From Bryobacterales bacterium (GTDB taxonomy: Bacteria; Acidobacteriota; Terriglobia; Bryobacterales; UBA6623), in NCBI GenBank assembly GCA_028819215.1, contig JAPPMG010000093.1:1-33120 (forward strand): DNA of 33,120 bases. The letters run 5' to 3'. Each line of letters opens with the position of its first letter. Position 1 is the first letter of the stretch. A program made the translations under genes and the position numbers. Below are positions 16,522-23,042 of this stretch, piece after piece. The notes below the pieces were generated by a model. That model worked only from the letters and a program-made list of their open reading frames with translations, did not search any database and had not been told where the DNA came from.

Positions 16522-17118
16522 TCAACCGGCTGGCGGCGTGAACCGCAAGGCCGCCGAGTTGATGCAATAGCGCCGCAGGGTCGGCGGCGGGCCGTCGTTG
16601 AAGACATGGCCCAAGTGCGAATCGCAGCGCGCGCAGCTCACTGCCCGTCGGCGCAGGCCCCAGCTGAGGTCCCAGTCCACGGAGATATTGCCCTCGGCGA
16701 AAGCCGCACTGAAGCTGGGCCAGCCCGTTCGGGAGTCGTATTTCGAATCCGATGCAAAGACGGCGGTGTCGCACGCCGCGCAGCGGTAGATGCCGGTCTC
16801 GTAGAAGTCGTCGTACTCGCCGCTGAAGGCCAGTTCGGTTGCGCCCAGCCGCATTACCTGAAAGCTGCGCTGCGAAAGTACCTGTCTCCACCCAGCGTCG
16901 TTGCGGACGATGCGAGGCAGCTTCGCAGTCGAGGCTGCCCGTCCATTGCTGCCGGGCTCGGCGATCGGAACCGGACGCCCGAACGTGGAAAACGGCGGTT
17001 CGATGTCCATCGTGAACACGGGAAAGTTGCACCCAGCTGCCAGCAGCGGCAGCAAGGCTGCCGCGGTCAGCGCCAGCCGCTGGCCGGCCGATTCCCTCTG
17101 ATACTGCCCGTGCTGCAC
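16522..17118 (-). CDS. msrB: Peptide-methionine (R)-S-oxide reductase MsrB, lipoprotein form
   Basis: A 198-residue enzyme that reduces methionine-R-sulfoxide in proteins. The N-terminus is a lipoprotein signal ending LLPLLAAGC, with the lipidated cysteine at about residue 30, so the enzyme would sit on the outside of the inner membrane or on the outer membrane. The MsrB domain spans about 75-195. Zinc cysteines are in CAAC (113, 116) and CARC (162, 165), with TGWPSF and CDSHLGHVFNDGP between and after them. The catalytic cysteine is C185 in RRYCINSAALRF. The start is a GTG at 17118 because no ATG lies in front of the signal peptide; the exact start is uncertain. A periplasmic MsrB needs an electron source, which is not visible here. 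Confidence 0.92.
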   Translation of the reverse strand: MQHGQYQRESAGQRLALTAAALLPLLAAGCNFPVFTMDIEPPFSTFGRPVPIAEPGSNGRAASTAKLPRIVRNDAGWRQVLSQRSFQVMRLGATELAFSGEYDDFYETGIYRCAACDTAVFASDSKYDSRTGWPSFSAAFAEGNISVDWDLSWGLRRRAVSCARCDSHLGHVFNDGPPPTLRRYCINSAALRFTPPAG

Positions 17119-17250
17119 GTCACACTGCGGTCGGACTGCAGAAAGACCCGTTCCGGCCGCATTCTCAGTCTAGGCGCTGGCCGGCTGGCCTTCTCGAACT
17201 CTTCCGCGGTCCGGCGGGACGGCACGTGGGAGCCGGAGACCGTCGGGCGC

Positions 17251-17256
17251 TATAAT
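17251..17256 (+). promoter_or_regulatory. -10 box (TATAAT) upstream of nuoB
   Basis: A perfect TATAAT lies 20 bases before ATG 17277, predicting a leader of about 14 bases. No good -35 hexamer is visible at the normal spacing and there is no strong ribosome site in the leader. Confidence 0.5.
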
Positions 17257-17276
17257 TGAGGGTCAATCGGAACTCC

Positions 17277-17840
17277 ATGCCCTATCTTCAGAATCAGTTC
17301 GAACGGAACTTCATGACGACTTCCGTGGACTACGTCTTCAATTGGGCGCGCAAGTCCGCGATCTGGCCGCTGACTTTTGGTCTGGCTTGCTGCGCGATCG
17401 AGATGATCGCTTCTTCGACCTCGCGCTTCGACATCGCGCGCTTCGGTGCGGAAGTGTTTCGGCCGAGCCCTCGGCAGTCGGACTTGATGATCGTTGCCGG
17501 CACCGTCTCGCTGAAGATGTCCCCAGTCCTGAAGCGAATCTGGGATCAGATGCCCGAGCCGAAGTGGTGTATCTCGATGGGTGCGTGCTCTTCGGTGGGC
17601 GGCCCGTTCAATACTTACGGCGTCCTGCAGGGCGTTGACAAGATCGTCCCGGTGGACGTATACGTGACCGGCTGCCCGCCGCGTCCGGAAAACCTGTTCT
17701 ACGCGCTGCTCAAGCTCCAGGACAAGATCGACCGCATGACGACGCTAGAGCGGCGGCCCACCCAAGTTCGCTTGGACGAGGCCATGTTGGCCGACTTCCA
17801 GAAGCGTGTCATGGTCGCCCAGACCCAACAGCCGGCCTAG
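17277..17840 (+). CDS. nuoB: NADH-quinone oxidoreductase subunit B
   Basis: This 187-residue subunit carries iron-sulfur cluster N2, the last centre before quinone in respiratory complex I. All four cluster ligands are present: C38 and C39 in GLACCAIEM, C104 in SMGACSSVGG and C133 in VTGCPPRPE. SSTSRFDIARFG and PVDVYVTGCPPRPENLFYAL are also typical. The start is ATG 17277; an in-frame TTG at 17256 overlaps the TATAAT box and is rejected. Unusually, no other nuo gene lies on either side: msrB is upstream in the opposite direction and a cytochrome c peroxidase is downstream. It could be an orphan copy or the only copy, placed apart from the rest of the complex. Confidence 0.95.
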   Translation: MPYLQNQFERNFMTTSVDYVFNWARKSAIWPLTFGLACCAIEMIASSTSRFDIARFGAEVFRPSPRQSDLMIVAGTVSLKMSPVLKRIWDQMPEPKWCISMGACSSVGGPFNTYGVLQGVDKIVPVDVYVTGCPPRPENLFYALLKLQDKIDRMTTLERRPTQVRLDEAMLADFQKRVMVAQTQQPA

Positions 17841-17903
17841 GCGGTCCGGATTCCGACTCGGGCGGGAACCGGCCAGATTCTTCCCTCCGGGGTAGATTCC
17901 GGC

Positions 17904-17909
17904 TAGAAT
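17904..17909 (+). promoter_or_regulatory. Possible -10 box (TAGAAT) for the cytochrome c peroxidase gene
   Basis: TAGAAT matches the -10 consensus at five of six positions. It is six bases from GTG 17916 and nine from ATG 17919, with no ribosome site between, so the transcript would be leaderless or nearly so. Confidence 0.4.
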
Positions 17910-17918
17910 GGCAGCGTG

Positions 17919-18992
17919 ATGAGGTGGCGACCCAGACCATTCGTGCTTCTTTTCGCGCTGGGCTTTGCCATCGGCGGCCTAGCGGCCGAGGCGCCGCGCT
18001 TGGAGCCGCTGTCAGGGTCGCCGCCGTTCCCTGCAGACAACCCTCCCACAGAGGCTAAGATTCGGCTCGGCGAGGAACTCTTCTTCGACTCGATCCTGTC
18101 GGGCGGGCGACGTCGCAACTGCGGCACCTGCCATAAGCGCGAACTCCACTTCATGGACGGGCTCTCGCGCGGCTGGGGCCTCGACGAAAGCGAGCTGTCG
18201 CGCAAGACACCGGGCCTTCTGAACGTGGGCTGGCAGCGCAGCATGTTCTTCGACGGTCGCGTGAAGACCTTGGAAGAGCAGGTCTCCAAGCCGCTCGAGA
18301 ACCACAGGGAAATGTCCTTGGACCCCGCCGAGGCAGTCGAGCGAATTCGTCGCGACCCTTTCTACGTCAGGTCGTTCGGCCAAGCGTTTCCTGGTGAGGA
18401 AATTACGTTCGACCTAGTGGCGAAGGCCATCGCCAGTTTCGAGCGCACGCTGGTTTCCTACGATAGCGATCTGGACCGGCACCTACTCGGTGACGAGGCT
18501 GCGCTGTCTGCCAGCGCTAAGCGCGGGATGGCCCTATTCACCGGCAAGGCGGAGTGCATTCGCTGCCACAACGGCCCCATGCTGACCGATCACGACTTTC
18601 ACTACACAGGCGTGGCCGAGCGGGACGGGCATGGCCAGGCCGGGACCAAGTACAAGACCCAGAGCTTGCGCGACGCCCTGCGTCGCTACTCATACATGCA
18701 CAACGGCCGCATGATGAACATCCGCCAGGTCATCGAACACTACGATCGCGGCGGCTCGGCGCCGGAATCCATGCAGCCCGAGATCCGCCCGCTCGGGCTC
18801 AGTGAGGGCGAGAAAGACGACCTAGTGGCGTTCCTGTCCTCCCTCAACGGCCGGGTTCACCGCTTGACCGAGGGTTTCCCGAAGGGGCCGGAAGCTGTTG
18901 CCGAAGGGGCGCCCGGCGCTGTCGTCACCGACAGCGGCGACTCGGGCGAATCCGGGGCGGCGGTCGACGATCCTAGCTATCTGAACCGATAG
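17919..18992 (+). CDS. Dihaem cytochrome c peroxidase / MauG family protein
   Basis: A periplasmic protein of about 357 residues. A signal peptide (about 7-23, ending LAA) precedes two haem c sites: CGTCH (68-72) and CIRCH (213-217). The surrounding sequences RLGEELFFDSILSGG, KTPGLLNVGWQRSMFFDGR and the C-terminal LVAFLSSLNG are typical of bacterial cytochrome c peroxidases, which reduce hydrogen peroxide with electrons from small cytochromes; MauG-like relatives oxidise other targets. The C-terminal 35 residues are Gly/Ala/Asp-rich and unlike the family. Start ATG 17919 or GTG 17916 is supported by the nearby TAGAAT box. The maf gene follows after 23 bases on the same strand. Confidence 0.92.
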   Translation: MRWRPRPFVLLFALGFAIGGLAAEAPRLEPLSGSPPFPADNPPTEAKIRLGEELFFDSILSGGRRRNCGTCHKRELHFMDGLSRGWGLDESELSRKTPGLLNVGWQRSMFFDGRVKTLEEQVSKPLENHREMSLDPAEAVERIRRDPFYVRSFGQAFPGEEITFDLVAKAIASFERTLVSYDSDLDRHLLGDEAALSASAKRGMALFTGKAECIRCHNGPMLTDHDFHYTGVAERDGHGQAGTKYKTQSLRDALRRYSYMHNGRMMNIRQVIEHYDRGGSAPESMQPEIRPLGLSEGEKDDLVAFLSSLNGRVHRLTEGFPKGPEAVAEGAPGAVVTDSGDSGESGAAVDDPSYLNR

Positions 18993-19015
18993 CGCATCCA
19001 TCCGCACTTCGATTC

Positions 19016-19582
19016 ATGCCCGAGAGCTTGCTGCGGTGCCAGCCGCCCTTGATCTTGGCTTCGGCTTCGCCGCGCCGGGCAGACCTGCTTGCCCGCGCTG
19101 GGGTGGAGTTCGAGCAGCGCCCCGTCGATCTCGACGAGTCCAGGCGCGGGAACGAGCGCGTGGAGTGCTACGTGCAGCGCCTGGCAGTGGCCAAGGCGGA
19201 GGCGGCTTGGGAGCCGGGACGGCGCAGCCTTGGCGCGGATACCGCCGTAACGGTTCGGGGCGAGGTGCTCGGCAAGCCGCGCGACAGCGCCGATGCCAAG
19301 CGCATGCTGCGAAAACTCTCGGACCGCCCGCACCGGGTCTTGACCGGTGTGGCCGTGTTCGATGGCGAGTTGCGGCTGAGCCACTTGAGCGAGACGTGGG
19401 TAGTCTTCCGGGGCCTGACGGAGGAAGAGATCGACGAGTACGTCGCGAGCGGCGAACCGCTTGACAAAGCAGGTGCCTACGCCATCCAGGGTGCAGCGGG
19501 CAGGTTCGCCGAAGCCGTGATCGGCTCCTACGACAATGTGGTGGGCCTGCCGATCGATGACTTGGACCGCCCGCGGGAGTGA
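19016..19582 (+). CDS. maf: Maf-family nucleoside triphosphate pyrophosphatase
   Basis: A 188-residue cytoplasmic enzyme that hydrolyses non-canonical or surplus nucleoside triphosphates to monophosphates. The family motifs appear in order: SASPRR near residues 16-21, LGADTAV, GKPRDSADAKRML, HRVLTGVAVF, DKAGAYAIQG and GSYDNVVGLP. Length is normal. It probably shares a transcript with the cytochrome c peroxidase gene upstream (23-base gap) and the glycosyltransferase downstream (6-base gap). Whether it prefers dTTP/UTP or another nucleotide cannot be said with certainty, although the DKAGAYAIQG form is the one usual in dTTP/UTP-type Maf. Confidence 0.93.
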   Translation: MPESLLRCQPPLILASASPRRADLLARAGVEFEQRPVDLDESRRGNERVECYVQRLAVAKAEAAWEPGRRSLGADTAVTVRGEVLGKPRDSADAKRMLRKLSDRPHRVLTGVAVFDGELRLSHLSETWVVFRGLTEEEIDEYVASGEPLDKAGAYAIQGAAGRFAEAVIGSYDNVVGLPIDDLDRPRE

Positions 19583-19588
19583 GGTGTC

Positions 19589-20560
19589 ATGAGCGCTCGG
19601 CCCGCAGTCTCGGTGGTGGTCCCGGCCCACAACGAGGAGCCCAGCCTGCTGCCCTTGGTAGACCGGCTCGTGGGCACTCTCGCGGGGCTGGGACGCAGCT
19701 TTGAAGTCGTCATCGTTGACGATGCCTCGACCGACGGCAGCGTCCGGCTACTCCGCAACTTGTGCGCCAATGAGCCTAGGCTGAAGGCCGTCTGCCTGCG
19801 GCGCAACTCCGGCCAGACCGCCGCGCTGGCAGCCGGCTTCGAGGCCGCCACGGGCGAGGTCGTGGTGGCGATGGATGGCGATCTGCAGCATGCTCCCGAG
19901 GACATTCCCGCGCTTCTGGCCAAAGTTGATGAAGGCTATGACTTGGTCAATGGCTGGCGCGAGGACCGCAACGACGGGCTGCTGACACGGCGATTGCCGT
20001 CGCGGGCTGCTAATTGGCTGATTCGCAAGCTGTCGGGTGTCGAGCTGCGCGATTTCGGCGGCACGTTCAAGGCATACCGCGCAGACCTGCTGGACCACCT
20101 CCGGCTGTATGGCGAGCTGCATCGTTTCGTCCCGGTATTGGCCGCGATGCACGGTGCCCGGATCGCCGAGGTTCCCATCAGCATCCATGAGCGCACAGCG
20201 GGTCGCTCCCACTACGGGTTGGGACGCACGCTGCGGGTCTTTCTCGATCTGCTCACGATGGTGTTTCTCGCCCGCTACCTGACGCGCCCGATGCACTTCT
20301 TCGGCTCCCTCGGGATCGTCTGCGGCGGCTCTGGCGCGGCCGCGCTGGCATTCCTGCTCTTCAAGAAGCTGCAAGGAACGCACATCATGGTCGAGCACGG
20401 CCCGTTGCTCATCGCCGCTTCCGTCTTGGTCCTCACCGGGCTTCAGCTCTTCTGCACAGGCTTGGTCGGAGAGGTCTTGACGCGCACGTATTTCGAGAGC
20501 CAGGGCCGGCCGATCTACGGAGCTAAGGAAGTGATCCAGCAGGCCGAGCGGCAAGCCTAG
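19589..20560 (+). CDS. Family 2 glycosyltransferase of the polyprenyl-phosphate sugar transferase type
   Basis: A 323-residue inner-membrane protein. The cytoplasmic GT-A domain (about 1-215) has VSVVVPAHNEE near the N-terminus, VIVDDASTDGS and the nucleotide-binding DGD (96-98) in VVVAMDGDLQHAPED. Two C-terminal transmembrane segments follow (about 233-255 and 270-292). This layout is that of dolichol/undecaprenyl-phosphate mannosyl- or aminoarabinose transferases such as ArnC and GtrB, which load a sugar onto a lipid carrier for surface glycan modification. The donor sugar is unknown. ATG 19589 follows a GAGGTG ribosome site at 19580-19585 that overlaps the maf stop, so the gene is probably cotranscribed with maf. 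Confidence 0.9.
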   Translation: MSARPAVSVVVPAHNEEPSLLPLVDRLVGTLAGLGRSFEVVIVDDASTDGSVRLLRNLCANEPRLKAVCLRRNSGQTAALAAGFEAATGEVVVAMDGDLQHAPEDIPALLAKVDEGYDLVNGWREDRNDGLLTRRLPSRAANWLIRKLSGVELRDFGGTFKAYRADLLDHLRLYGELHRFVPVLAAMHGARIAEVPISIHERTAGRSHYGLGRTLRVFLDLLTMVFLARYLTRPMHFFGSLGIVCGGSGAAALAFLLFKKLQGTHIMVEHGPLLIAASVLVLTGLQLFCTGLVGEVLTRTYFESQGRPIYGAKEVIQQAERQA

Positions 20561-20594
20561 CCCGGCTGTGGGCTCGCGAAAGCTTGACTTGCTC

Positions 20595-20640
20595 TTTACA
20601 GCTAGCGCGACACGCTTACCCGGGAGCTTCGTCTAGTCAA
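20595..20640 (+). promoter_or_regulatory. Upstream element 1 of the Arg/Gly-rich gene pair
   Basis: TTTACA at 20595-20600 is followed after 27 bases by TTCGTCTAGTCAA at 20628-20640. The same two blocks, with a 28-base gap, precede the next gene. GTCTAG resembles the -10 element of some ECF sigma factor promoters, but the usual GGAAC -35 block is not at the expected place. The distance from the element to the start codon is about 72 bases. Confidence 0.45.
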
Positions 20641-20712
20641 GTACAAGCGCTTCGGAACACCGACCGAACCGGACCCGGGGCGTGCCGAGACCAGAACAGG
20701 GAGGAGAACAAC

Positions 20713-21321
20713 ATGTCCACACAACACATCAAGCAAGTTGCCATCGCCGCCATCGCCGTGCTGGCGATGTCCGTGACCGCCTTCGCTCAGGACGACCAGC
20801 GCAGGCGCGGGCGTGACCGAGGTGACGCAGCCGAAGCTGCTACGGAAGCGTTCGGTTTCACCCAGGAGCAAGTCGACAAGATTCGCGACATCCGTCGCGA
20901 GAGGCCGCCTCGCGGGCAGTCCAGTGAAGAGCGTCAGGCTTGGAGCGCCGAACAACAGGCCAAGGTCGAGGCCGTGCTGACCGACGAGCAGAAAGCAAAA
21001 ATCGCGGATCTGAACGAGATGCGCGAAAAGATGCGGGACTTCGCCATCGCTGCCCGAATGGGCTTGGTTGACGCCGGGGGCCGCGGCCGCGATTCAGCCC
21101 GCGCCCGGGATCGTCGCGGCGGCAATCGTGCTCGAGAGGGTCGAGGTCGGCGCGGTCCGAGCCGAGGACGTGGCGCCAGCCGCGGGCGCGGTCCGGATCG
21201 CAGTCCCGGATCGAACCGCGGTGGTCGCAGGACCCGTCGCGGCGGCCGAGCGGAAAACGTCGGCCCACAGTTCGCTCAAGCTCGGCGAGCGCGCGCAGTC
21301 AACGGGCCGTTCGCGCGCTGA
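20713..21321 (+). CDS. Secreted LTxxQ-like protein with Arg/Gly-rich tail
   Basis: The protein has 202 residues. ATG 20713 is chosen because a strong GGGAGGAG ribosome site precedes it and a signal peptide (8-26, ending AFA-QD) follows; upstream ATGs give no sensible N-terminus. The mature protein begins with a short Arg-rich stretch. A helical part (about 45-118) follows, with FGFTQEQVDKIRDIRRE and VLTDEQKAKIADL, similar to the LTxxQ repeats of Spy/CpxP/ZraP periplasmic proteins, which bind unfolded proteins or metals. Residues 122-181 are almost only Arg and Gly with Ser, Asp and Asn (GRGR, RRGGR, SRGRG), a strongly basic disordered tail. It may bind acidic envelope polymers or DNA; that is inference. 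It forms a pair with the following gene. Confidence 0.75.
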   Translation: MSTQHIKQVAIAAIAVLAMSVTAFAQDDQRRRGRDRGDAAEAATEAFGFTQEQVDKIRDIRRERPPRGQSSEERQAWSAEQQAKVEAVLTDEQKAKIADLNEMREKMRDFAIAARMGLVDAGGRGRDSARARDRRGGNRAREGRGRRGPSRGRGASRGRGPDRSPGSNRGGRRTRRGGRAENVGPQFAQARRARAVNGPFAR

Positions 21322-21354
21322 CCGGTCGATCACCATCCAAGCGATCCGTTCTAC

Positions 21355-21379
21355 AGGGCGGCCCTTACGGGGTCGCCCT
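21355..21379 (+). terminator. Rho-independent-like terminator after the first Arg/Gly-rich gene
   Basis: A 10-base-pair stem, AGGGCGGCCC with GGGTCGCCCT (one G-T wobble), closes a 5-base loop and is followed by TCTTGTCTCT. It lies 33 bases after the stop codon. The nine inner bases of each arm are identical to those of the hairpin at 22107-22132. Confidence 0.7.
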
Positions 21380-21447
21380 TCTTGTCTCTGCCCGCCAGGG
21401 GTTCCCGTTCCGCGGGATGCCCGTATGGCGGCTGTCTTGATGAATCT

Positions 21448-21494
21448 TTTACAAACGTGTGAGACGAAAGGCCCGGCGTGGTTCGTCTAATCAA
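21448..21494 (+). promoter_or_regulatory. Upstream element 2 of the Arg/Gly-rich gene pair
   Basis: TTTACA at 21448-21453 and TTCGTCTAATCAA at 21482-21494 repeat the element in front of the previous gene; the long block is identical except for one purine. It lies about 70 bases before the GTG start, almost the same distance as at the first gene. Confidence 0.45.
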
Positions 21495-21564
21495 CCGTAT
21501 GCAAACAGGATCGAAGCATCTGGCTATCGCCTGCATCGCTATCGAGCCATTCCGGAGAAACGCA

Positions 21565-22038
21565 GTGATCCGCGTTCACAGCATGATCTTCGCCACCGTG
21601 ATGCTTCTGGTCATTGCGACGGTCGCGAGCTCCCAGGACAGATCGCGTCCAAGCCAGGCGGCTCCGGCCCAGACGGATACCGGCCAAGAGGCCGCGGAGG
21701 GATCGGAACAGCCAGAGGCCAGGCAGGAGAGCAGGCAATCGGTCGCCACGCCACTGGCTGTGGACCAACAGTCCGACTTGGCCGAGGCGGATGCTTCGCC
21801 TGAGCAGTTGCGCGCCTTGCTGGGTTCCTCGATGCTCGCTTTGTCCCAAGTGGAGCGCGAGGATCGACAAGACAGGTTCGAACGATCCCGGTCGCTGGGA
21901 AGCGACTGGTCCTACGGTGCTGATCGCCCGCGGCCCCCGCGCTTTGGCCGAGGACCGGGATGGGGCATGTCTGGCCATGGACGCCCGTTTGGGGCGGGTC
22001 GCCGAGGACGCGGCGGTCGCGGTGGGAACCGCTTCTAG
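21565..22038 (+). CDS. Small secreted protein with Arg/Gly-rich C-terminus
   Basis: A 157-residue protein with GTG start at 21565, supported by GGAG seven bases upstream and by the signal peptide that results (7-23, ending ASSQ). ATG 21583 is an alternative; an in-frame start at 21478 falls within the shared upstream element and is unlikely. The mature part is rich in Gln, Glu, Ala and Arg (about 24-75). A short helix (78-97, SPEQLRALLGSSMLALSQVE) may be a relic of the LTxxQ-type region. The C-terminus is Arg/Gly-rich with aromatic residues and ends GRRGRGGRGGNRF. No known family is recognised. Its arrangement matches the preceding gene: exported, short helix, basic Gly-rich tail. Confidence 0.7.
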   Translation: MIRVHSMIFATVMLLVIATVASSQDRSRPSQAAPAQTDTGQEAAEGSEQPEARQESRQSVATPLAVDQQSDLAEADASPEQLRALLGSSMLALSQVEREDRQDRFERSRSLGSDWSYGADRPRPPRFGRGPGWGMSGHGRPFGAGRRGRGGRGGNRF

Positions 22039-22106
22039 GTGCGAACGATGTCCGGGTTTCCCTTGCTGCGGGGAGCCTAAGCGACTCAACCTCCATCAAT
22101 GCAGCA

Positions 22107-22132
22107 GCGGGCGGCCCGTCCGGGTCGCCCGC
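22107..22132. terminator. Hairpin between the second Arg/Gly-rich gene and aroE
   Basis: GCGGGCGGCCCG (22107-22118) pairs with CGGGTCGCCCGC (22121-22132), with one G-T wobble. It lies between convergent genes and could stop both. The inner arms GGGCGGCCC and GGGTCGCCC, including the wobble, are the same as in the terminator at 21355-21379. No T-run follows. Confidence 0.6.
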
Positions 22133-22150
22133 CCCGCATCCTTCCAGAGG

Positions 22151-23011
22151 TCAGTCCACGCCGAGAGCGATCCTTAGCGCGGACTTCATGGCGGCTTCAT
22201 CTGGAGACTGGCCTGTCCACATCTCGAAGGCGATCACGCCTTGGTAGACCAACATCGACAGCCCATCCAAAGTGGGCAGGCCGCGCTCGCGGGCCGCGGC
22301 CAGAAGCATCGTTTCCGGAGGGTTGAAGACCGCGTCGGCCACCAGCATTCCTGCGGGAGCCGGCGATAGATCGACGTCCGGCGCGGCATTGACATCGGGG
22401 TACAGGCCGATCGAGGTCGCGTTCACGAGCAAGTCGCAGTCGTCCGGCACTGCGAAGGTACCAGACCACTGCTGAAAGCGGACCGGGCCTCCCGTGGCCG
22501 CCTTGAGGTCGCCGACCATGGTGCTGCCTCGCCCTTGGGAACGGTTGACGACGAGCAAGTCGCTGATGCCGGCCAGCACCAGTTCCGTCCCTATGGCCCG
22601 CGCTGCCCCGCCGGCGCCGAGCAGTACGACTCGCTTGCCGGACGGATCCATGCCCGCGTCATTGCGGACTCCGCGCAAGAATCCCTTCCCATCGGTGTTC
22701 TCGCCGATCTTCCTCGAACCTTCGATGCGCACGGTGTTGACCGCGCCGATCGCGCGCGCCTCCGGTGCCAGCTCGTCAAGGTATTCGATCACCGCCACCT
22801 TGTGCGGAATCGTGAGGTTGATGCCGCGCATGCCCAGCGCGTCGATCGCATCCATCGCGGCGCCGAGCTTTTCGGGCGGCACCTCGAAATTCAGGTAGCG
22901 CCAGTTCAGGCCGGCGGCGGCGAAGCCCGCCTCTTGCATGACGCCGGTCGGGTTTTCCGCTACGGGCTGGCCGAACACGCCGACTACTTCGGCTTGGTAG
23001 TTCGCGGGCAT
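22151..23011 (-). CDS. aroE: Shikimate dehydrogenase family protein with altered shikimate-binding motif
   Basis: A 286-residue NADP-dependent dehydrogenase of the AroE fold. The catalytic lysine is K71 in NLTIPHK, with N92 in GAVNT and the aspartate D107 in GENTDGKGF. The cofactor loop is LGAGGAARAI (131-140) and NRSQGR follows as the NADP-phosphate contact. The C-terminal DGLSMLVYQGVIAFEMWTG is typical. The N-terminal shikimate-binding motif, normally with S-x-S-P, instead reads GQPVAENPTGVMQEA (14-28). The protein may therefore be an AroE-like paralogue with another substrate, or a variant true enzyme. TACACT lies seven bases before ATG 23011 and no ribosome site is present. It is followed by the second Arg/Gly-rich gene in convergent orientation. 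Confidence 0.85.
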   Translation of the reverse strand: MPANYQAEVVGVFGQPVAENPTGVMQEAGFAAAGLNWRYLNFEVPPEKLGAAMDAIDALGMRGINLTIPHKVAVIEYLDELAPEARAIGAVNTVRIEGSRKIGENTDGKGFLRGVRNDAGMDPSGKRVVLLGAGGAARAIGTELVLAGISDLLVVNRSQGRGSTMVGDLKAATGGPVRFQQWSGTFAVPDDCDLLVNATSIGLYPDVNAAPDVDLSPAPAGMLVADAVFNPPETMLLAAARERGLPTLDGLSMLVYQGVIAFEMWTGQSPDEAAMKSALRIALGVD

Positions 23012-23018
23012 TCAGCCC

Positions 23019-23024
23019 AGTGTA
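23019..23024 (-). promoter_or_regulatory. Possible -10 box (TACACT) for the aroE-like gene
   Basis: Read on the minus strand, TACACT is followed by seven bases and the ATG, with no Shine-Dalgarno sequence between, so a leaderless mRNA is predicted. The box lies only 19 bases from the end of the upstream DUF1501 gene. Confidence 0.4.
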
Positions 23025-23042
23025 TCGCCGTTTCCAAGGCGC

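Noticed and set aside
21068..21490. Open frame within and beyond the first Arg/Gly-rich gene
   Set aside because: Ala/Val-rich shadow of Arg/Gly codons read in another frame; no ribosome site or family similarity.
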